Shown here piece after piece: positions 42,309 to 51,881 of a stretch of DNA of 64,000 bases (its first letter is position 1; each line of letters opens with the position of its first letter). The stretch comes from PMNU01 sp035480575. GTDB taxonomy: Bacteria; Patescibacteriota; Saccharimonadia; Saccharimonadales; UBA4665. The notes below the pieces were generated by a model that was not told the origin of the DNA, did no database searches, and saw nothing but the letters and a program-made list of their open reading frames with translations. A program made the position numbers and the translations under genes. The DNA lies in assembly GCA_035480575.1 (NCBI GenBank), contig DATIHR010000023.1, positions 62,001-126,000 on the forward strand, in the 5' to 3' direction.

Positions 42309-43151
42309 ATGGTCGTTAACTGTGACCCACAAATGCCCGATCGTGTGGCTGAGGCTGTACTCTCCGGCAACTTGCAATATCCGCAAGCCGGGTGGGGTAT
42401 TGCCGTATTCGGCGGTCGCGCGGCGATGGACGAACTAGTAGCGGGTACGGCGGAATGGCGCTCGATAGTGTTTGCCACGCCAACCGACGAACAGCGTGCC
42501 GCACAGCTAAAAGCCGTTGGGCGTGCCCACAAGGCGTTTGATATAGCATACAGACATGTCGATGACCCTGGCGCAGTGATGCCAAAAGTATTTGATTCCA
42601 AGCGTCTGGATGGGCTTGCTACAAGTTTCATATGGCCGTTTACGCGCGTGGTAGCTGACTATGCGGCACTAGTAGACCCAAAAATCGAGCAAATTCCGCG
42701 GGATGTCGGCGTGTATGTCGACCCCAAGACCGTGCCTAACTACGAACACCTGCGGCGCCTAAAATACCAGGCCATGGATGCATTCGTCGGCCCGTACGCT
42801 GGGGATGCAGCGCAGCGACCCGAGGCATTAGCCCTGCATGGGTTATATACGGCAGCACACGAGATAATGAACCACCGCGATTCGGCTGTGGGCGAGCTGG
42901 CAAACCAACGTATGCCGTTCATACGGCTCATACACATCGCCGGCAAACATTCGGTGACACGCTGCGATGCGTATGCTGCGCTGTGCGACGTGAATGATAA
43001 GCTTACGGGAATGATTGCCGATGGCGTATGGGAAGCAGTACCGGATATCCGAAAACAAACCGGTGCACGGTTGCCTGACCAGGCCGTAGAACGCTTTGTC
43101 GAGATAATGATCCGTAAAAGTACGGATCAAGATCAAAACCAAGACGGCTAG
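42309..43151 (+). CDS. Unknown soluble protein
   Basis: A 280-residue soluble protein with balanced composition and no signal peptide or membrane helix. Segments such as IAVFGGRAAMDELVAGTAEW, HGLYTAAHEIMNHRDSAVGE and MPFIRLIHIAGKHSVTRCD suggest a mostly helical fold, but I recognise no family. A good promoter precedes it: TTGCTT (42272-42277), 17 bases, TATGAT (42295-42300), eight bases, ATG. Confidence 0.65.
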   Translation: MVVNCDPQMPDRVAEAVLSGNLQYPQAGWGIAVFGGRAAMDELVAGTAEWRSIVFATPTDEQRAAQLKAVGRAHKAFDIAYRHVDDPGAVMPKVFDSKRLDGLATSFIWPFTRVVADYAALVDPKIEQIPRDVGVYVDPKTVPNYEHLRRLKYQAMDAFVGPYAGDAAQRPEALALHGLYTAAHEIMNHRDSAVGELANQRMPFIRLIHIAGKHSVTRCDAYAALCDVNDKLTGMIADGVWEAVPDIRKQTGARLPDQAVERFVEIMIRKSTDQDQNQDG

Positions 43152-43253
43152 GGCGGTCCTACGTGCGTACGAGGACAATCCTCGGTTATATTAGGCAAGG
43201 TAGATCTAGCATGGTTTAAGCTCATCTGCAGTTTAGTGCTTATAATAGTGGTT

Positions 43254-43910
43254 ATGAGATTACTTGTAGTCGAGGACGAAGAAAAGATTGCCCGCAGCCT
43301 AGAGAAAGGCCTGGCGGCCGAGGGCTACATTGTTGATGTTGCTGCCAACAGTGACAGCGCCGAAACGTTAATGCACGCCAATAGCTACGACCTGGTGCTT
43401 TTGGACTGGATGATTCCTGGCGACCGCGACGGGCCGGCGCTTACGAAAAATTGGCGAGTTCAGGGCATGCAGGTACCGATATTAATGCTGACCGCCCGGA
43501 CGACTATCGGCGACCGCGTACAAGGTTTAGATGCTGGCGCCGACGATTACCTACCTAAACCATTTTCGTTTGATGAGCTGTTAGCGCGGGTTCGAGCGCT
43601 ACTGCGCCGCCCTAAAGCAAGTACGGGCAATATTTTTACGTCCGCTGGCCTAAGTTTGGATGTGGTGGCGAAAGAAGTATCGGTAAACGGCAAGTCCGTG
43701 CATCTGACAGCCAAAGAATTTCAGCTGCTTGAATACTTATTGCGCTACAAGCGCGAGGTTATTAGTAAAGATCAATTATTAGACCATGTATGGTCAGACG
43801 AAACCCGCGTACAGCATAATACCGTGGAGACATTTGTGGCAAACCTGCGCAAGAAGATTGGCGACAACATAATTCATACGGTACGGGGGCATGGGTACAA
43901 AGTTAACTAG
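43254..43910 (+). CDS. OmpR-family response regulator
   Basis: A 218-residue regulator from ATG 43254 (MRLLVVEDEEKIARSLEKG). The receiver domain has the acidic pocket VEDEE, the phospho-acceptor Asp in YDLVLLDWMIPGDRDG (about residue 52), the Thr in MLTART and Lys in DDYLPKPF. The C-terminal winged helix (about 125-216) ends HTVRGHGYKVN. The start is set by a TATAAT (43241-43246) seven bases upstream; a six-residue extension would include that box. Partner of the next gene. Confidence 0.95.
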   Translation: MRLLVVEDEEKIARSLEKGLAAEGYIVDVAANSDSAETLMHANSYDLVLLDWMIPGDRDGPALTKNWRVQGMQVPILMLTARTTIGDRVQGLDAGADDYLPKPFSFDELLARVRALLRRPKASTGNIFTSAGLSLDVVAKEVSVNGKSVHLTAKEFQLLEYLLRYKREVISKDQLLDHVWSDETRVQHNTVETFVANLRKKIGDNIIHTVRGHGYKVN

Positions 43911-43914
43911 GGGT

Positions 43915-44937
43915 ATGTTTAAGTCGGCACGGTTGCAGCTGACGTTTTTTTATTTGCTTGTGCTGGTAGGTTTTAGCCTGATTGTAACCACTAGTATACG
44001 TATTCTTGCCGAGCGCGAATATTTGCAGTCTAATATGGTGCAGCGTGGCGAATTGCACGATTTTATTGTGCATTGGACCGACTGGGCAACGGGCCGGCCA
44101 GACAGCAGTACGTTTATAGACATGCAAGAGGCGCAGGCGGCATTGGTGCGCCAGCGGCTGAACCAAGAACTGTTCGTTATTAATATGGTGGCCTTGGTTG
44201 GTGGCGGCATGTTGAGTTACTGGTTTGCCGGCCGTACACTTCGACCCATAGAGGAAGCGCACGAGACACAGGCCCGTTTTGCGGCCGATGCCAGCCACGA
44301 GCTGCGTACGCCACTCACGAATCTGCGGCTAGAAAACGAAGTATTTTTGCGCCAAAAACACTTTACCGAAACCGATGCCCGCGAGCTGATTAACAGTAAT
44401 CTCGAGGAAGTGCAGCGGCTAGAAGGATTGTCGAGCAACCTACTGGCGCTAACGCAGTATGCGCAGACGCCGCTCGACCTAAAACCTGCCTCGGTTAAAC
44501 GGATTGCTCGCGACGCTATGAAATCGGTGCAGCACTTGGCAGATACCCGCGGCATTGTCATCGCAACTGATATTACCCCTCGCAAGATACAATGCCAGTC
44601 TGAAAGTATGGTGCAGCTACTGGGCATTTTGTTGGACAACGCCATAAAATACGGGCCCGAAAAAGGCGTAATCACCATTGGCGGCCGTAAGCAGGACCGG
44701 GGCAGTTACGCGCTGTGGGTGCAAGACGAAGGCCCGGGTATTGCCAAAGCAGATATGCCGTACATCTTCGACCGGCTGTACCGCGGCGACAAGGCGCGCA
44801 ACACCAAGGCAGGCGGCTATGGCCTCGGGCTGTCGTTAGCGCGGGCAATCGCCAAGGCCAATGATGCGACCCTTACCGTGGGCAATGCAAAGCCGCATGG
44901 TGCCCGGTTTACCATGATCGTTCCCTTGGCGAGATAG
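43915..44937 (+). CDS. Sensor histidine kinase
   Basis: A 340-residue kinase from ATG 43915; ATG 43891, overlapping the regulator gene, is also possible. Two transmembrane helices (about residues 9-33 and 84-105) bracket a sensor loop of only about 50 residues. Then come the H box FAADASHELRTPLTNLRLE, the N box LLDNAIKYGPEKG, and the ATP-binding G boxes DEGPGIAKADMPYIFDRLYR and GGYGLGLSLARAIA. The short loop suggests that it senses membrane or envelope state rather than a bound ligand. Confidence 0.93.
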   Translation: MFKSARLQLTFFYLLVLVGFSLIVTTSIRILAEREYLQSNMVQRGELHDFIVHWTDWATGRPDSSTFIDMQEAQAALVRQRLNQELFVINMVALVGGGMLSYWFAGRTLRPIEEAHETQARFAADASHELRTPLTNLRLENEVFLRQKHFTETDARELINSNLEEVQRLEGLSSNLLALTQYAQTPLDLKPASVKRIARDAMKSVQHLADTRGIVIATDITPRKIQCQSESMVQLLGILLDNAIKYGPEKGVITIGGRKQDRGSYALWVQDEGPGIAKADMPYIFDRLYRGDKARNTKAGGYGLGLSLARAIAKANDATLTVGNAKPHGARFTMIVPLAR

Positions 44938-44962
44938 CACAACTGATATAATACAAGATGGT

Positions 44963-45640
44963 ATGAAGCAATACGTATCCCAGTACATGCGCCTTGGGCT
45001 TACCCTTGGTGTGTCAAGTGTGGTAAGTGTCGGGTTTTTTATAGTCGGTATGTTTTTAAATCGATCTGGCGAGCTGTGGTATCTTAACTGGAACTTAGTG
45101 TTAGCCTGGGTTCCTCTAGGCCTTATAGTACTGTTGTCCTACGATCTGCGCCGCGAGCGGTGGTCGAGCTGGCGGGCACTCACGTTAACCATGGCATTCG
45201 TGGCTTTTTTGCCTAATACGTTCTACCTAATGACGGACGTAATCCATTTGCAGGAGGCGCCACGCGTTGATCTTATGTTTGACGTGGCTATGTTTATGTC
45301 GTTTGTATTGAACGGCTGTGCACTGGGTTTTATAAGCGTGTATCTGTTGCATCAAGAGCTAGCTACACGTCTCAGGCGCACGTATACATGGCTGGTTGTT
45401 GCGGGCATATTGCTGGTAACGAGCTTTGCCATTTATATCGGGCGCGAACTACGGTGGAACACGTGGGACATTTTGGTAAACCCGGCGAGTATATTGTTCC
45501 AGATATCAGAGAGCTTGCTGCACCCTACTGACCACCCGGAAGTGTTTAGTATTACCTTCAGTTTTTTTGTACTCATAAGTAGCCTCTATGCAGTTGTATG
45601 GTCTGCCGCCCGGGCCTTGCAGCAGCAAAAAACACTATAG
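44963..45640 (+). CDS. DUF1361-family membrane protein
   Basis: A 225-residue protein with about six hydrophobic helices. LWYLNWNLVLAWVPLGLIVL, FLPNTFYLMTDVIHL and IYIGRELRWNTWDIL are the conserved blocks of the DUF1361 family, of unknown role. A TATAAT (44947-44952) ends ten bases before the ATG. It lies just after the two-component system and may be its target, which is only a suggestion from position. Confidence 0.85.
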   Translation: MKQYVSQYMRLGLTLGVSSVVSVGFFIVGMFLNRSGELWYLNWNLVLAWVPLGLIVLLSYDLRRERWSSWRALTLTMAFVAFLPNTFYLMTDVIHLQEAPRVDLMFDVAMFMSFVLNGCALGFISVYLLHQELATRLRRTYTWLVVAGILLVTSFAIYIGRELRWNTWDILVNPASILFQISESLLHPTDHPEVFSITFSFFVLISSLYAVVWSAARALQQQKTL

Positions 45641-45659
45641 TAGTGTACAATTACCGCTG

Positions 45660-47336
45660 ATGGAACAGATACAGCAGACGTTAGCACGCGTTATTCACGA
45701 TTTATTTGATGTAGACATGCAGCCGGTGTTAACACGACCAGACCCGCAGTTTGGCGACTACGCAACGAATGTCGCCCTCCAACTTGCCGGTCACCTTAAG
45801 GGCAATCCGCGTGACATCGCGAGTCAAGTTGCTGAAGCATTAAAAGAACAGACCGCCGAGGACATTAAAGATGTTGATGTAGCTGGCCCCGGGTTTATAA
45901 ATATAACCCTGAGTGATAGCCTACTGGCGGCCCAGGTGCATGAGGCGCCAACCCACAAGCCGCAGACATATGCCGGGCAGAAGGTTGTGGCTGAATACTC
46001 AGACCCAAATCCGTTTAAGGTCCTGCATGCCGGCCATTTCTATACGAGTGTTGTAGGTTATGCGTTGTCGAATATTATGGCGGCTGCCGGTGCAACCGTG
46101 CACCGTGTTAACTTTGGGGGCGATGTTGGCCTGCATGTCGGTAAGACTATGTGGGCAATGTTGCGTGATCTTGGTGGCGAGTATCCGGAAAAACTTGCAG
46201 ATATTCCCGAACATGAGCGCGCTGCATGGATGACAAAGGCATATATAGCCGGCACTGCTGCCTACGAAGAAGACGAGACTGCTAAAGCCGAAATTATTAC
46301 CCTGAATAAACAAGTATATACGTTGTTCGAGACGAACGATCACGATTCGCCCTTTGCGCACATATATTGGACTTGCCGGCAGTGGAGTTACGATTACTTT
46401 AACGCGTTTTATGAGCGCATTGGTACGCCGTTCGAAAAGTACTACCCCGAAAGCGAAGTGGCAGGGCTTGGCCTGCGTACGGTGCGTGAACAACTTGCCA
46501 AAGGTGTTTTTAAAGAAAGTGACGGCGCCGTCGTGTTCGAGGGCGAGTCATATGGCCTGCACACACGAGTATTTATTAACTCGCACGGCATTCCGACCTA
46601 TGAGGCAAAAGATGTAGGCCTTATTATGCGCAAGCATGAGGACTATCATTTTGACCGCTCAGTTATTATTACCGGCAATGAACAAGAGCAGTACATGGCA
46701 GTTGTACTGAAGGCCGTAGAGCAGTTCGCTCCTGAGCTTGCATCAGCGACAACGCATTTTACGCACGGCTTAGTGAAGCTAAAAGGCGGTGTAAAAATGA
46801 GTTCACGAAAGGGCAATATTTTGCGTGCTCTTGATGTGCTCAATGCGGCACATGCGGCGAATAAGCAGGCAACTGGCAGGGAAGACGACGAGCAGGCCGT
46901 GCTCGGTGCCATTAAATACGCATTTCTAAAGCAGCGCCTCGGCCCGGACCTTATATACGACCCCGAGGAATCGGTCTCGCTAGAGGGCAATAGCGGTCCC
47001 TACCTGCAATATGCCCACGCCCGGGCGCGCAGCATATTGCGCAAGGCACCTGCTGCCGCTAGTGAACTGCACGACTTTGATGCTAGCGAACGTATGCTCG
47101 CCGTCAAGGTAACTGAATACCCGGACGTGCTCGCGCGGGCGGCAACGGAAATGATGCCCCATTATATTTGTACGTATTTGTATGAACTTGCCCAAATTTT
47201 TAACCGTTTTTACGAAAACGCCAAGGTAGTTGGCGACCCACGCGAAGCTACACGCCTAACGCTCGTGCGAACCTATGCCGATATTCTAAAAGACGGCTTA
47301 GGCTTGGTGGGCATTGCTGCGCCGGATAAAATGTAG
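45660..47336 (+). CDS. argS: Arginyl-tRNA synthetase
   Basis: A 558-residue class I synthetase from ATG 45660 (MEQIQQTLARVIHDLF); a longer frame would overlap the preceding gene and has no family match. An N-terminal additional domain, HIGH-like motif PNPFKVLHAGHFY (about residue 110), KMSK-like KMSSRKGNIL (about 380) and a C-terminal DALR anticodon-binding domain (YLYELAQIFNRFYENAKVVG) are present. A TACAAT (45646-45651) ends eight bases before the ATG. Confidence 0.95.
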   Translation: MEQIQQTLARVIHDLFDVDMQPVLTRPDPQFGDYATNVALQLAGHLKGNPRDIASQVAEALKEQTAEDIKDVDVAGPGFINITLSDSLLAAQVHEAPTHKPQTYAGQKVVAEYSDPNPFKVLHAGHFYTSVVGYALSNIMAAAGATVHRVNFGGDVGLHVGKTMWAMLRDLGGEYPEKLADIPEHERAAWMTKAYIAGTAAYEEDETAKAEIITLNKQVYTLFETNDHDSPFAHIYWTCRQWSYDYFNAFYERIGTPFEKYYPESEVAGLGLRTVREQLAKGVFKESDGAVVFEGESYGLHTRVFINSHGIPTYEAKDVGLIMRKHEDYHFDRSVIITGNEQEQYMAVVLKAVEQFAPELASATTHFTHGLVKLKGGVKMSSRKGNILRALDVLNAAHAANKQATGREDDEQAVLGAIKYAFLKQRLGPDLIYDPEESVSLEGNSGPYLQYAHARARSILRKAPAAASELHDFDASERMLAVKVTEYPDVLARAATEMMPHYICTYLYELAQIFNRFYENAKVVGDPREATRLTLVRTYADILKDGLGLVGIAAPDKM

Positions 47337-47358
47337 CCGGCCTTTTAAGAACAGTCGA

Positions 47359-47955
47359 TTAACCGGCAGGGGTTTTAAGAGCATGGATGATACCGGCTGT
47401 TACTTGTAGTTCGTGTAGCGTTTCCTGAAAAGCGTCATCTACATACATAGCTCGTAGCGGTCCATAGCGATCATGGATGTGCTCATTTACGCCCAAGGCT
47501 GTTTCGGCATCTACAACATCGGACGTCAGGATGAACAGTGCGGCAGCCTCGGCGATTTCTTGCTCCTTTTCAAACCGTTGATCGAAATGTAATAAGTCGT
47601 CTCTGGAGCGTTTCCATGTATTTTGCGCGGCAATGTGTATGAATCGTTTTTCTATATCTTGTACGGCTACTTCATGCACGTGACGTTCGATGCCATCTGG
47701 TCCGACCGCATACTGCTCTTCGACGGTGCGAATGCGTTGTACCCGGCTGTCCAGTACCATGCGGGACTCAAAATCACGCGCCGCCTGCTCAATCGTTACG
47801 TCAGGAAGATTGGCGGGCGATACGTATTGTCCGGCAAATATAATGCGCGCATTGAGTATTTTTTGCGCTAGGCCGGGCATGCGGCGAAAACTAATCCTTT
47901 GCATCCAATGGGCTTCGCTACCCGTGCACAACATGTCGCCACCTGAAACTTTCAT
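47359..47955 (-). CDS. Unknown soluble protein
   Basis: A 198-residue protein from ATG 47955 (MKVSGGDMLCTGSEAHWMQ). Upstream in-frame ATGs exist, but TTGACT (47990-47985), 17 bases, TACCAT (67-62 of the 47900 block) ends six bases before this ATG, and starting here also removes an overlap with mscL. It is rich in Glu, Asp and Arg with helical stretches (QRFEKEQEIAEAAALFILTS). Not recognised. Confidence 0.65.
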   Translation of the reverse strand: MKVSGGDMLCTGSEAHWMQRISFRRMPGLAQKILNARIIFAGQYVSPANLPDVTIEQAARDFESRMVLDSRVQRIRTVEEQYAVGPDGIERHVHEVAVQDIEKRFIHIAAQNTWKRSRDDLLHFDQRFEKEQEIAEAAALFILTSDVVDAETALGVNEHIHDRYGPLRAMYVDDAFQETLHELQVTAGIIHALKTPAG

Positions 47956-48036
47956 GCTGCAATGGTAGTATGCGCAATCTAGGCAGTCAAACACCTTATA
48001 TGGTGGGGAGACGGAAAGTGGTACCATAGAACTACA

Positions 48037-48528
48037 ATGGCACAAGCAGAAAAGCCAAAACCAACCGAAGAAGAACGCCAGCGCGAAGTAAAAGAGGTTG
48101 CAACCAAGTTCCGCAGCTTTAGCGCTACCGAAAAAGCGGAGGTCTTAAACCGTGTAGCTACCCGCCAAGTAAGCAAACAGTTGGGCGGCTTCGCCGACTT
48201 TATCCGCGAACAAGGGGTTATTGGCGTAGGTATCGGTTTGGTACTCGGTATCCAAATGAAAGCCGTCGTCGATACTATCATGTCAAGTCTCGTAAACCCG
48301 CTTACCCAGTTATTTTTACCCGGGCAAGAGCGTTTAAGCTCTAAGACGCGCGAGGTGACGTTTCATGGCGATACAGTCTCTATTGGCTGGGGTGCGGTGG
48401 TGTATGCCATTTTGACATTCCTTATTGTTGCCCTCATTGTCTATATTGCCTACAAAATGCTGCGCCTCGATAAATTAGCCAAGAAAAAAGACGTTGTACC
48501 GGTACCGAAGAGCAATAAAAGTAAGTAA
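48037..48528 (+). CDS. mscL: Large-conductance mechanosensitive channel
   Basis: A 163-residue channel that opens under membrane tension to relieve osmotic shock. The core GGFADFIREQGVIGVGIGLV (about residues 50-69) is the N-terminal helix and TM1 start of MscL, followed by VVDTIMSSLVNPLTQLFLPG; TM2 lies at about 112-138 and a basic tail follows. The 48-residue charged N-terminal extension is longer than in E. coli MscL. TACCAT (48022-48027) ends nine bases before the ATG. Confidence 0.88.
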   Translation: MAQAEKPKPTEEERQREVKEVATKFRSFSATEKAEVLNRVATRQVSKQLGGFADFIREQGVIGVGIGLVLGIQMKAVVDTIMSSLVNPLTQLFLPGQERLSSKTREVTFHGDTVSIGWGAVVYAILTFLIVALIVYIAYKMLRLDKLAKKKDVVPVPKSNKSK

Positions 48529-48584
48529 GCCGGACGTTAAATAGTATTGTCATAGACATATGTTTATGCCATAAATAATGTACT

Positions 48585-49541
48585 ATGAAGATTCCGGCGC
48601 AACTTAAGGCGGTGGCTGAAGGTGCATATCGTTTTGCCTGGGAATTCACAGAGGGCAGGTTACCCCCTGCGCAGTACGAACTGTTTGCTCATTTATACCT
48701 AGGCGCCCAAGCCGTACTGGGGGGATGTGAAATGTTTGCTGTGGAGGCTCCTATAAGCCCTGCCGAACAAAGGTTTATTAGAAATGCAGCACGGCTTGCG
48801 CTTGCACCGCCGCCAGCGTTTTCTGATCCTACCGCTCAGAGCCACAACCTTGCTTTACACGAAAGGCATCTAGGCACAAAGAAATACCTTACCGCTGACA
48901 ACTCAACACACTTTGATCTTGCGTGTCAGAAAGTTGCCAATAATTTAATGCCAAGCGTAGCGTATTCGGGGCTTGTGGTGGAGAACTCTGCCTTTGGCCG
49001 TAAAGGGGCGGGATTTGTAAGCGATAGAGAGCGTTTCCCAGCAAAAGGTATTGCCAACGAAGTGTTCGGCATAACGACAGGGGCGCTTATGCAACAAAGC
49101 TATGCTCGCAGAATGGGCGAGGCGGTAAGCACAGCAGCATATCATCACTATAACAAGGGAGTCGTAGGTGGTTTTTTGACACACCGTCACCAGCCAACGG
49201 CGATTACTAACCTGGCGCTTGTGTACAGTGTGAGCGCTGTGGCACGCTCAAGGCTACTAGCTGAAAAAGCAGGCGAGATGTTCCGGCCCAGTCTGGCTGA
49301 GGCATACCATATACGCCGCATTGGCGAGCTCGTGGCAACAAATGGACGTGCAGGCCCCCATGGGAACGAGCTGCATCCTCGTTTCTTTCAGGCGGGCGTG
49401 GGTATTGGGGAATCGTTTGGCCACTATACACAGCGCGGCTCCCTAAGCTACCTGGCCGACACCACGTCTTTTTATGAAGATACCATACCGTTTATGCCGC
49501 CCATGTTTTCGGGGAAGCCAGATCCATCCGGTTCGATGTAG
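48585..49541 (+). CDS. Unknown soluble protein
   Basis: A 318-residue protein without membrane helices. Helical segments such as YELFAHLYLGAQAVLGGCEM and TGALMQQSYARRMGEAVSTA and many histidines (YHHYNKGVVGGFLTHRHQPT) stand out; the His-rich middle might bind metal. A TTGTCA (48547-48552) and TAAATA/TAATGT lie in front of the ATG. I do not know the family. Confidence 0.6.
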   Translation: MKIPAQLKAVAEGAYRFAWEFTEGRLPPAQYELFAHLYLGAQAVLGGCEMFAVEAPISPAEQRFIRNAARLALAPPPAFSDPTAQSHNLALHERHLGTKKYLTADNSTHFDLACQKVANNLMPSVAYSGLVVENSAFGRKGAGFVSDRERFPAKGIANEVFGITTGALMQQSYARRMGEAVSTAAYHHYNKGVVGGFLTHRHQPTAITNLALVYSVSAVARSRLLAEKAGEMFRPSLAEAYHIRRIGELVATNGRAGPHGNELHPRFFQAGVGIGESFGHYTQRGSLSYLADTTSFYEDTIPFMPPMFSGKPDPSGSM

Positions 49542-49564
49542 CCTTGGTCTGGTATGCTGTACAT

Positions 49565-50113
49565 ATGATTGACCCTAAAACTATTATTCCCACGAAACTT
49601 TTGTGGGTAGACCTCGAAATGACAGGCCTTGATTCTAAAAAAGATGTTATTTTAGAAATCGCTGCCGAAGTCACTGACTTTACCTTTAAGACTTTGGCAA
49701 GTTACGAAGCGGTTATTAAGCACCCCGACGCGGTACTGCACGGTATGGGGGAGTGGACTACGCGCCAGCACGGCCTTAGCGGCTTAACCGAGCGAGTACG
49801 CACCGAGGGTAGGCCAGAGCAAGATGTTATACACGAGCTGGTCGGTTTTATTACAGCGCAATTTGGGGACGAACCAGCAGTACTTGCCGGTAACTCTATT
49901 CATAATGATCGCATTTTTATAAAGCAATGGTGGCCCGAGGTTGACGCGCTCTTACACTACCGCATGCTTGACGTTACTTCGTTTAAGATTGTAATGCAGG
50001 GCAAGTATGGCGTAACTTTTGATAAGAACGATGCCCACCGCGCTTTCGATGATATTCAGGCGTCGATTGCTGAACTGCAGTATTACCTGGAATATTTTAA
50101 GAAACAACCTTAG
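49565..50113 (+). CDS. orn: Oligoribonuclease
   Basis: A 182-residue DEDDh exonuclease that degrades 2-5 nt RNA fragments. Exo I is LLWVDLEMTGLD, Exo II LAGNSIHNDRIFI, Exo III the YRMLDVTSFK to HRAFDDI block. Length and motif spacing are normal. ATG 49565 is chosen because an extended -10 box TGGTATGCT ends six bases upstream; the longer frame would contain that promoter. Confidence 0.95.
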   Translation: MIDPKTIIPTKLLWVDLEMTGLDSKKDVILEIAAEVTDFTFKTLASYEAVIKHPDAVLHGMGEWTTRQHGLSGLTERVRTEGRPEQDVIHELVGFITAQFGDEPAVLAGNSIHNDRIFIKQWWPEVDALLHYRMLDVTSFKIVMQGKYGVTFDKNDAHRAFDDIQASIAELQYYLEYFKKQP

Positions 50114-50150
50114 CCCCCTCATTGCATGGCGCTTTCGCCTCATGCCGCTC

Positions 50151-50263
50151 CTCGTCATCCTGAACTCGATTCAGGATCCAGTTAATAAGATGGTTCCTTT
50201 AGCGTAAATTACTAAGGACTTTTTATTTCTTTACTGGGTTCCCGCCTTCGCGGGAATGACGAG
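50151..50263. repeat. REP/MITE-like inverted-repeat element after orn
   Basis: A 113-base element: left end CTCGTCATCC with hairpin TCCTGAACTCGATTCAGGA, right end with CCCGCCTTCGCGGG followed by AATGACGAG. The outer ten bases are inverted repeats. It is longer than the copy at 38240 because of an AT-rich centre. Confidence 0.8.
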
Positions 50264-50382
50264 CTAAGTGTATATGTGTTGCCTGGTCGTAGAGCTGGGA
50301 TGACGCGTTGGCGCCAGTGGCTTGCGGTAGTGATGGTTGTTTGTGTATAATAGGACATGAATACTTAGGTTTGTAAATATTT

Positions 50383-50829
50383 ATGCGCATTGTGTTATTT
50401 GATCTAGACCATACGCTGTTTGCTGCGGACGACGTGCTGCATGCAGGTGCTAACGAGCTACTGCCGATACTCCGGCGGCTTGACATGACGCTTATTGGCC
50501 TTAGCAGCCGCGACCACAAGGTTATTGTGCGGCTTGAAGATGCGGGCATTCGCCATTTTTTTAGCGAGGTATTATGCAGCGACCAGCACCGAACACCCAA
50601 GGAATCGAGTGGCGTGTATCATGTGTTGTCTAAGGTAGGTGGCGCACCGCACCATGCCGTGCTGGTAAGCCATGCGCATGCGGATATTTTACTGGGCAAA
50701 GATGTTGGCGTGCGTAAGACTATTGGCGTGAGCCATAGTGCAGAGCACAAAAATGCGCACCCCCTGTTGGATGCCGGCGCCGACCATGTCGTAGCCGACC
50801 TGCCATCGGTGCTTGACGTGGTAGAGTAG
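50383..50829 (+). CDS. HAD-family hydrolase
   Basis: A 148-residue compact HAD phosphatase-like protein. Motif I is VLFDLDHTLF (both catalytic Asp present), motif II a serine in IGLSSRDHK, motif III a Lys near RTPKESSG. The motif IV acidic pair is not clear (HADILLGKDVGV). The short cap-less form suits a small-molecule phosphatase; the substrate is unknown. TAAATA near 50374 lies close before the ATG. Confidence 0.8.
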   Translation: MRIVLFDLDHTLFAADDVLHAGANELLPILRRLDMTLIGLSSRDHKVIVRLEDAGIRHFFSEVLCSDQHRTPKESSGVYHVLSKVGGAPHHAVLVSHAHADILLGKDVGVRKTIGVSHSAEHKNAHPLLDAGADHVVADLPSVLDVVE

Positions 50830-50835
50830 AATTAT

Positions 50836-51168
50836 ATGATGCCGTCGCACAAAGAACTAGAACAGTACATACTGAGCATGCCGAACACACGCCTGGAGTA
50901 CCCGTTTGGCGAGGAAGTTGCTGTATATAAAACGGGCGACAAAATGTTTGCACTGGTAAAAGAGGGGACTAACCCGATCAGCATTAGCCTAAAGTGTGAT
51001 CCGCTGCTTGCCCAAACGCTGCGCGAAAAATACGAGAGTGTTATGCCTGGCTACCACCTCAATAAAAAACACTGGAATACTATTGTTATGAGCGGTCAGT
51101 TAAGCTGGCCTGAGGTGCAAGACCTTATCCGTCACTCGTATCTGTTGGTTGCACCGGAAGCTGCTTAA
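50836..51168 (+). CDS. YjbR/MmcQ-family DNA-binding-like protein
   Basis: A 110-residue protein of the YjbR (CyaY-like fold) family: LEYPFGEEVAVYKTGDKMFA, ISISLKCDPLLAQTLRE and the MPGYHLNKKHWNTI motif are characteristic. It follows the HAD gene by six bases and two adjacent ATGs are possible starts. Its biochemical role is not established. The end overlaps the convergent gene by 44 bases. Confidence 0.88.
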   Translation: MMPSHKELEQYILSMPNTRLEYPFGEEVAVYKTGDKMFALVKEGTNPISISLKCDPLLAQTLREKYESVMPGYHLNKKHWNTIVMSGQLSWPEVQDLIRHSYLLVAPEAA

Positions 51169-51799
51169 TAATCATTTGGGTCTGTTCGTAGTGTTTGTTT
51201 AGGAGGTCTTTTTCGGTTTTGCCTAAGGCATGACCATGTGCGGTTTTAATCTCTTTAGCGTAGTCGGTTAGTTCGCTGGTCATTATGTCTTGGTAGGTGG
51301 AATCGAACGTACTGGTTTGCTTGGCGCGCGTTAGGCGTGTGTCGGTTGTTTTGCTGCGTTTGCCAACATATAGCTTAGGATTTATACCGCCATGTTTTGC
51401 CATAAATTTGGTAATTTCTTGCCGCTGGGTCAGGACGACTAAGTTGGCCGTAACCATTGTGTTGCGCATAGTCTGGTCGCTGCTTTTATCACCCATGTCG
51501 GCCAGACGGGCGACTTCGGTTTCGGTTTGGGTAAGGCCAATAAGTTCCCCAGTGTTTGTCTTGTCGCCGAATAGTATTTTTTGGACCGCGCTGGCGGCAG
51601 CGAGTAGTACAACCAAGCCGCCGATTACCAAAATAATGCGTACGACCATTGGGTTAGATAGCGGGCCGGATGAAAACCTACTACTCCGCGGCACTTTGCC
51701 CGGTTTGCCCGGGTTCATAATGAAATCGTAATTGCCGCCGGATGAAGGAGGCGATGCGCCGCCGCCAAAGGTCGGGGGCGGGACCTGCTCTGGATTCAT
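51125..51799 (-). CDS. Unknown single-helix membrane protein
   Basis: A 224-residue protein. The first 50 residues are Pro/Gly/Ser-rich and cytoplasmic, a transmembrane helix spans about 50-72 (MVVRIILVIGGLVVLLAAAS), and the remaining 150 residues form a helical, charged extracytoplasmic domain (IKTAHGHALGKTEKDLLNKH). No cysteine. Similar bitopic proteins are common in CPR genomes; I cannot name the family. Confidence 0.65.
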   Translation of the reverse strand: MNPEQVPPPTFGGGASPPSSGGNYDFIMNPGKPGKVPRSSRFSSGPLSNPMVVRIILVIGGLVVLLAAASAVQKILFGDKTNTGELIGLTQTETEVARLADMGDKSSDQTMRNTMVTANLVVLTQRQEITKFMAKHGGINPKLYVGKRSKTTDTRLTRAKQTSTFDSTYQDIMTSELTDYAKEIKTAHGHALGKTEKDLLNKHYEQTQMIIKQLPVQPTDTSDG

Positions 51800-51881
51800 A
51801 CCAGTATTTAACCATATTATGCTAGTGGTCTGGAAGGTTCAGTAGTTGCTTCTGCTAATGGATACATTTTATGATCTTGGT

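Noticed and set aside
47956..48045. N-terminal extension of the 47359 gene overlapping mscL
   Set aside because: A full promoter (TTGACT-N17-TACCAT) lies inside the extension and ends six bases before ATG 47955.
50223..50600. Minus-strand open frame ending in HSREGGNPVKK
   Set aside because: The end is the translation of the REP/MITE-like element and the rest lies antisense to the HAD gene.
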